A stretch of DNA of 35,244 nt from Bacteroidota bacterium (GTDB lineage Bacteria > Bacteroidota > Ignavibacteria > UBA10030 > UBA6906), in NCBI GenBank assembly GCA_017860635.1, contig JAGDMK010000004.1:1-35244 (forward strand), read 5' to 3'. The position numbers and the translations under genes are program-made. Every line of letters starts with the position of its first letter. Position 1 is the first letter of the stretch. Under the pieces are notes generated by a model. That model worked only from the letters and a program-made list of their open reading frames with translations. It searched no databases and was not told the origin of the DNA. This document shows, one piece after another, positions 30,985 to 35,244 of this stretch.

Positions 30985-32031
30985 ATGACAGGACGATTGC
31001 CGCTTGCCGCTGTTCCTGTGATTCTGTTCTGCCTCGGCGCCCCTGTCGCGGCAGCGCAGAATCAGTTGCCTGCCTCCGGAGATTCCTCCGGGACCGCGGC
31101 GATTCCCTACGACCCATTTGGCCCTGAAAACGCTCCCGATCATACCGGTCAGGGTTCCGGTGGCGTCCTGACTCCCACCCCGCACGATAACACCATTCAC
31201 ACGTATTTCACCCGAATCAACGCTGACTACTACGGCATTCAATACATGCTGGATTCGCCACTGCAGATCGCGGTGGGATCAGGCTGGTCTGCCTATGAGA
31301 CGCACGGGTACGGCTTCCAGCTCAAACTACGGACGAGCGGCTTCAAGGAACGGTACTACGATCCCCTTCGTCAGGAGGATGTTCCGTACTATCTGCTCTC
31401 GGCGGACGGATCGTTCGAGCATCCCTATCGTGAGCGACGCGTCAGAGCGTACAAAGTGAGGATCCACGTGATCACCCGGACCGAGGGTCTGGGAATGCCA
31501 GGCGTCGGGGTCATCGTGTCGAAAGGGAACCTGTTGGTGGCGAGCGATCGCGCCATGGGACGAAGGGTGGATTGTGAGCTCACCTGGCTACAGGTGGCGG
31601 GGGGGTACGTGATGCCGCTCTCCCCGAGAAAGGGTGGCGTCAACCTTGCGATCTGCGGCGGCGTTGATCTCCTCGGGATGAAGTACCAGTCTGCCGTCAG
31701 CGAACCAGGCGACTTCGTGGGAGGGAAGATTGGATCGATCGGATGGCTGGCCGCCCTCGGGTGGAACGCGAACGCCATCCTCAACCTCGCTGGCTACCTG
31801 GGCGGTGAATACGGCTTCTCGACAGGAGCTCTGGTCACGCACTCCAACAGGATTGTGTTCTCAGACATCGCACGGACAACCGTCCTGCTGGGCATCCAGG
31901 CAACCGGACGGTGGTTCAATGTTGTGGGCGGCATTCAGAAAGAATGGGAGTACATTGATTTCCAGGGCAGTGAGGTGGCGGACAGGGCGCTACGGTATTA
32001 TGTCGGAGTAAATGTCTATTTCCGACGCTAG
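30985..32031 (+). CDS. Putative outer-membrane beta-barrel protein
   Basis: A 348-residue protein with a signal peptide ending around AAAQ (residue 25), a Pro/Gly/Ser-rich linker to about residue 65, then many predicted amphipathic strands (for example WLAALGWNANAILNLAGYLGGEYGF) and a C-terminal RYYVGVNVYFRR typical of a barrel end. No conserved domain was recognised. AGGA lies 6 bases before the ATG, and a sigma-70-like promoter lies about 28 bases further up. The lipoprotein phospholipase-D gene starts 18 bp after its stop, suggesting the two are made together and may share an outer-membrane location. Confidence 0.72.
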   Translation: MTGRLPLAAVPVILFCLGAPVAAAQNQLPASGDSSGTAAIPYDPFGPENAPDHTGQGSGGVLTPTPHDNTIHTYFTRINADYYGIQYMLDSPLQIAVGSGWSAYETHGYGFQLKLRTSGFKERYYDPLRQEDVPYYLLSADGSFEHPYRERRVRAYKVRIHVITRTEGLGMPGVGVIVSKGNLLVASDRAMGRRVDCELTWLQVAGGYVMPLSPRKGGVNLAICGGVDLLGMKYQSAVSEPGDFVGGKIGSIGWLAALGWNANAILNLAGYLGGEYGFSTGALVTHSNRIVFSDIARTTVLLGIQATGRWFNVVGGIQKEWEYIDFQGSEVADRALRYYVGVNVYFRR

Positions 32032-32049
32032 GAAGTGAGAGGAGAAGGC

Positions 32050-33852
32050 ATGCGTATTGGAGTCGCGGGATGGCTCACTCTGAGTCTCGTTGTTGGTTCG
32101 TGCGGACTGTACGAAGGCGGTGGAACCTTTCATGAAGACATCCAGGATCCGCCAAGGGTATCGCTTGCCGAACTCGCGCGCTATCTTCAAGAACGTTCAG
32201 GTGGACTGATCACTCCTTCCGGCTGCGACACGGGAATCGTCCGCGGCGCACCCACGTTCACCTGGGATCCATTCGACAGAAGGCGCATCGTTACTCCCTC
32301 CTCCATCGGCCACAACGAAGTCCAAAGTCTCTTTTCTTTCGACCAGGTTCGTTTTGTCCAGGGTTCAGGTGCCCCCGATTTCCTTGCTGCTGTCTATCAG
32401 GCATATCAGCGCATGCCGTTCGATCCCATGCGGCAGGCCTCAGTCCGGCCGTACAGGATCCCGGCAAGCTGGGGCGGGCTCTTCTTTCCGCCGATCAAGA
32501 TCCTCTCTCAGCCCATCCCGTTCTACGATGCCGGGCTGACGCAGGAGCGCACTGCACATGCGGATGGGTCGGCCTATTTTGACCCCGCATTTCAGCGGGC
32601 ACTCGACCTTGAGACGCAGACCGAACTGACGTACGGGAATTCCCTGCGGGCGCTGTATAACGGTGTGGAATCATATCCGGAAAAACTCCGGTTGGTTTCT
32701 GAGGCGAAGCACTTCCTTTATGTAGCTGTGATGGCAATCGTTGCAGATTCTACCGGACGTGAGCTCATACGCGCGATGGTGGACCGGAAGCGGGCCGGTG
32801 TGGACGTCCGTCTGATCGTCGATGATTTCTATACATTCTCCATCTCCGGCTTTGCGGTGGGAACACTGGAGAGGGAAGGGATTCCGGTCGCCAGGGTAGC
32901 GGATAAGCGACTGAACCAGATGGACAGGATGTTCCACAACAAGTTCTGGATACGCGATGGTACGGAGGCCATCCTGGGAGGGATGAATGTCCTGGATTAT
33001 GAAAACACGTCCACGGGGTTTGACTTCCAGAACCGGGATACGGATCTGCTGATTCGCGGACCGGCAGTAACAAGCCTTCTCGACAGCTACATCCGGCTCT
33101 GGAAGCGCTACGACAGGGAATCACGCCCGATCGCACTCGGAGAATCAACCCTGGTACGCCAGATCGAGAGTGAACGTGCGGCGGGCGTGCGCGGCGCCGA
33201 ACACTACGGCCGTTGGCTTGAGAATCCGGAAACACGGATGAACGGCATCTGCCGCACTGCGGTGCAGGGAGATGATGCCGATCCGCAGAGGATTGTGACC
33301 CTTCTGACGCGGTACGCAGAAAAGGCCCGTCACTCGCTCACGTTCACGACTCCGGGGATCGAGTGCAACACAGACGCTGAGGCCACGGGATCTATTGATG
33401 TGCTTGCGCGCACTTTGCTCCAAAAGGTCAGGCTTCCATCCTTCAGCGGCTCTGTCATCACGAACGGGATTGACGGAGGATGGGGAGAGTCGACCATCTT
33501 CCTCCGCACAAGAGTGAAGGACTCCGAACTGGTCGATGACCCGCTCTGGGTTGACATCATGACGCCGGTTGTTGATGGCGGCGGGAGAGAGGTCGCCGGC
33601 GACCTACGGGCGACGATGCGGCCGTTCCTGCGGGTGGGGTTCAGGGTGTACCAGTACATCAACTACATCCACGCGAAGGAATTCCTTTTCGACCGCCTTT
33701 TGGTGGGGATTGGGAGCTGGAACTTTGACGGGTACTCAGCAGACCGCAACCACGAGTCGATGGTGTTTTGCCTGGACAGCTCACTTTGCGCGCAGGTGGA
33801 ACGGCATCTTGTGCTCGATATGGTGAACTCGGTGCCGGTGGTCGTGAGATGA
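32050..33852 (+). CDS. Phospholipase-D-family lipoprotein (two HKD motifs)
   Basis: The protein has a lipoprotein signal with lipobox VGSC (C18). Two HxKxxxxD motifs are intact: H296/K298/D303 in RMFHNKFWIRD, followed by GGMN, and H541/K543/D548 in YIHAKEFLFD, followed by GIGSWN. Together they form one active site, as in cardiolipin synthases and phospholipases D. At 600 residues it is longer than cardiolipin synthase, with about 200 extra N-terminal residues of unknown fold and no membrane anchor helices. It would transfer or hydrolyse phosphodiesters at the outer membrane or cell surface. The ATG at 32050 is preferred over the GTG at 32035 because GAGGAGA precedes it. Confidence 0.87.
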   Translation: MRIGVAGWLTLSLVVGSCGLYEGGGTFHEDIQDPPRVSLAELARYLQERSGGLITPSGCDTGIVRGAPTFTWDPFDRRRIVTPSSIGHNEVQSLFSFDQVRFVQGSGAPDFLAAVYQAYQRMPFDPMRQASVRPYRIPASWGGLFFPPIKILSQPIPFYDAGLTQERTAHADGSAYFDPAFQRALDLETQTELTYGNSLRALYNGVESYPEKLRLVSEAKHFLYVAVMAIVADSTGRELIRAMVDRKRAGVDVRLIVDDFYTFSISGFAVGTLEREGIPVARVADKRLNQMDRMFHNKFWIRDGTEAILGGMNVLDYENTSTGFDFQNRDTDLLIRGPAVTSLLDSYIRLWKRYDRESRPIALGESTLVRQIESERAAGVRGAEHYGRWLENPETRMNGICRTAVQGDDADPQRIVTLLTRYAEKARHSLTFTTPGIECNTDAEATGSIDVLARTLLQKVRLPSFSGSVITNGIDGGWGESTIFLRTRVKDSELVDDPLWVDIMTPVVDGGGREVAGDLRATMRPFLRVGFRVYQYINYIHAKEFLFDRLLVGIGSWNFDGYSADRNHESMVFCLDSSLCAQVERHLVLDMVNSVPVVVR

Positions 33853-33887
33853 ACGGGGGTCGCCGGTTGTGCCAGGCGTGACGACGG

Positions 33888-33949
33888 ATCTCAAGGGGGA
33901 GCGAACGGTGAGCCTTTCGTTTCGGCAGCGCCCGAAGTCCCTTCGAGAT
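33888..33949. terminator. Possible two-way terminator between convergent genes
   Basis: ATCTCAAGGG (33888-33897) can pair with CCCTTCGAGAT (33939-33949) with one bulged base, enclosing a 41-base loop that itself has a short CGAA/TTCG helix. It fills the 107-bp gap between the phospholipase-D gene and pntB. No T-run follows, so termination is uncertain. Confidence 0.35.
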
Positions 33950-33959
33950 GCGTCCCCCC

Positions 33960-35244
33960 TTAGTGCATCCCCGATCCGCCGGACAGTTGCTTCACGAGAT
34001 CGCCGACGACCGCTTTCGCATCGCCGAACAGCATGAACGTCCGGTCCTGGAAGTAGAGCTCGTTGTCGATACCCGCGAACCCGGGGTTCTTGCTCCGCTT
34101 GATGGCGAACACCGTGCGTGCCTTGTCCGCATCGATGATGGGCATCCCATAGATCGGCGTGCTCTTGTCCGTCCGTGCCGCCGGGTTGACGACGTCATTG
34201 GCACCGATCACCAGCGCGACATCGCACTGGGACATCTCCGGATTGATGTCGTCCATGGGCACCTGATCGGTATACGGGATGTCGGCCTCCGCGAGGAGGA
34301 CGTTCATGTGACCGGGCATTCTGCCTGCCACGGGATGGATGGCGAACTTGACGGTGATGCCCCGTTTGGTCAGCTGGTCATAGAGCTCGCGGACTCTGTG
34401 TTGCGCCTGCGCCACGGCCATACCATATCCCGGGATGATGACGACGAGCGACGCCTGTTCCATGATCTGTGCCGCCCCTTCAATTGTCTCCTGCTTGTAG
34501 CGCCGTTCTTCCGTCCCGCCTTTTGAGGCCTGTACCTGTCCGAACGCGCCGAACAGCACATTGGTGAACGACCGGTTCATTGCGCGGCACATGATGATGG
34601 AGAGAATCAGACCGCTCGACCCATCCAGTGCGCCAGCAATGATCAGCAGCTTATTGTCCAGCACGAATCCCATCGCCACGGCCGAAAGGCCGGCGTAGGA
34701 ATTCAGTATTGAGATCACCGTGGGCATGTCCGCGCCGCCGATGGGGATGATCAGCAACACGCCGAAGAGGAGCGCCAGTGCTATGATGATCGGGAAGGCG
34801 ATCATCACCCAGGGGCCCGTCGGGTTCACGACAATGAGGACGCCGAGGGCGACGGCAAGGACCATGAGGCCGATGTTGGAGGCATTCTGGAGGGGATAGG
34901 TGACAGGGCGTTGCGGAATCCACTTCAGCTCCTGAAGTTTTCCTGCCGCCATCAGACTTCCCGTGAACGTAAGAAAGCCCAGGAGCACTTCGAGGATTAT
35001 CGCAGAGGTCCGGAATGGTGTCAACTGGACTGCGCCTTCACTGAGCCACAGGTAGAACTTGGCTGTGCCGACGAGCCCTGCAGCGAGACCGCCGAATGCA
35101 TGCGAGAGCGCGGTTCGCTGCGGGACGGCAGTCAGCGGGACACGAGAGAGAGGGACGCCCACGATGAAGCCGGCAATGATCGCAAGGATGATCCAGAGAT
35201 GGTGGACGATTCCCGGCTGGATCCAGGTTGCCACAACGGCAAGC
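33960..35244 (-). CDS. pntB: NAD(P) transhydrogenase subunit beta, N-terminus cut by the window edge
   Basis: PntB forms part of the inner-membrane proton channel and the NADP(H)-binding domain of transhydrogenase, which makes NADPH from NADH using the proton gradient. About the first 250 visible residues are membrane helices. The C-terminal domain III holds the nucleotide motif PGYGMAVAQAQ, then HPVAGRMPGHMNVLLAEA, VIGANDVVNPAA and KRSKNPGFAGIDNELYF, all well conserved. The frame stays open to the last base of the window, and homologues have about 35-45 more N-terminal residues, so the start is outside. The GTG at 35234 is therefore not the true start. pntA presumably lies upstream, outside the window. 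Confidence 0.96.
   Translation of the reverse strand, partial: LAVVATWIQPGIVHHLWIILAIIAGFIVGVPLSRVPLTAVPQRTALSHAFGGLAAGLVGTAKFYLWLSEGAVQLTPFRTSAIILEVLLGFLTFTGSLMAAGKLQELKWIPQRPVTYPLQNASNIGLMVLAVALGVLIVVNPTGPWVMIAFPIIIALALLFGVLLIIPIGGADMPTVISILNSYAGLSAVAMGFVLDNKLLIIAGALDGSSGLILSIIMCRAMNRSFTNVLFGAFGQVQASKGGTEERRYKQETIEGAAQIMEQASLVVIIPGYGMAVAQAQHRVRELYDQLTKRGITVKFAIHPVAGRMPGHMNVLLAEADIPYTDQVPMDDINPEMSQCDVALVIGANDVVNPAARTDKSTPIYGMPIIDADKARTVFAIKRSKNPGFAGIDNELYFQDRTFMLFGDAKAVVGDLVKQLSGGSGMH

Overview
The window is GC-rich and densely coded on both strands. It most likely comes from a chromosome of the Bacteroidota/Ignavibacteriota/Chlorobiota (FCB) group. Four features support this: a secreted S46 dipeptidyl-peptidase; a KdsA-like DAHP synthase fused to chorismate mutase within a pheA-aminotransferase-tyrA operon; a Bacteroidota-type C1 peptidase; and a TAnnTTTG promoter before the heparinase-like gene. 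Shine-Dalgarno sites are patchy. No tRNA, rRNA, transposase, integrase, CRISPR array or transcription-factor gene was seen.

Layout. 1-282: 3' end of an HNH nuclease gene. 422-10058 (+): a tightly packed series with trpS, scpA, scpB, rluB, a lipoprotein trypsin-like protease, a GNAT acetyltransferase, a Tat-exported LD-carboxypeptidase, two TPM-domain proteins, a YhcH-family protein and a cyclic-nucleotide-gated K+ channel. 10137-12287 (+): S46 peptidase with DPP11-like specificity residue. 12308-12380: 28-bp tandem repeats. 12536-17883 (+): a compact bacterial microcompartment (BMC) operon with three BMC-P vertex proteins, PduL, a CoA-acylating aldehyde dehydrogenase, one BMC-H hexamer, a class II aldolase and an acetate-kinase homologue. 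This gene set matches the Planctomycetes/Verrucomicrobia (PVM) type, which splits fuculose- or rhamnulose-1-phosphate and oxidises lactaldehyde to lactate with ATP formation.

17977-22134 (-): an aromatic amino-acid operon (leader peptide, pheA, aminotransferase, tyrA, DAHP synthase-chorismate mutase). It is preceded by a complete-looking transcription attenuator: a 23-codon leader with six Phe/Tyr codons in seven, and mutually exclusive protector, antiterminator and terminator helices. This is the most striking regulatory element in the window.

22202-29665: secreted carbohydrate-active genes, namely an alpha/beta-hydrolase esterase (-), a cupin and a pectate lyase-esterase fusion (+), and a heparinase II/III-like lyase followed by a C1 peptidase (-). 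Pectin contains rhamnose and fucose, so this cluster may feed the BMC pathway; that link is inference. 29810-33852 (+): a lipoprotein, an outer-membrane beta-barrel candidate and a phospholipase-D-family lipoprotein, with 36-bp repeats and a promoter/operator-like site between the first two. 33960-35244 (-): pntB, cut by the window edge.
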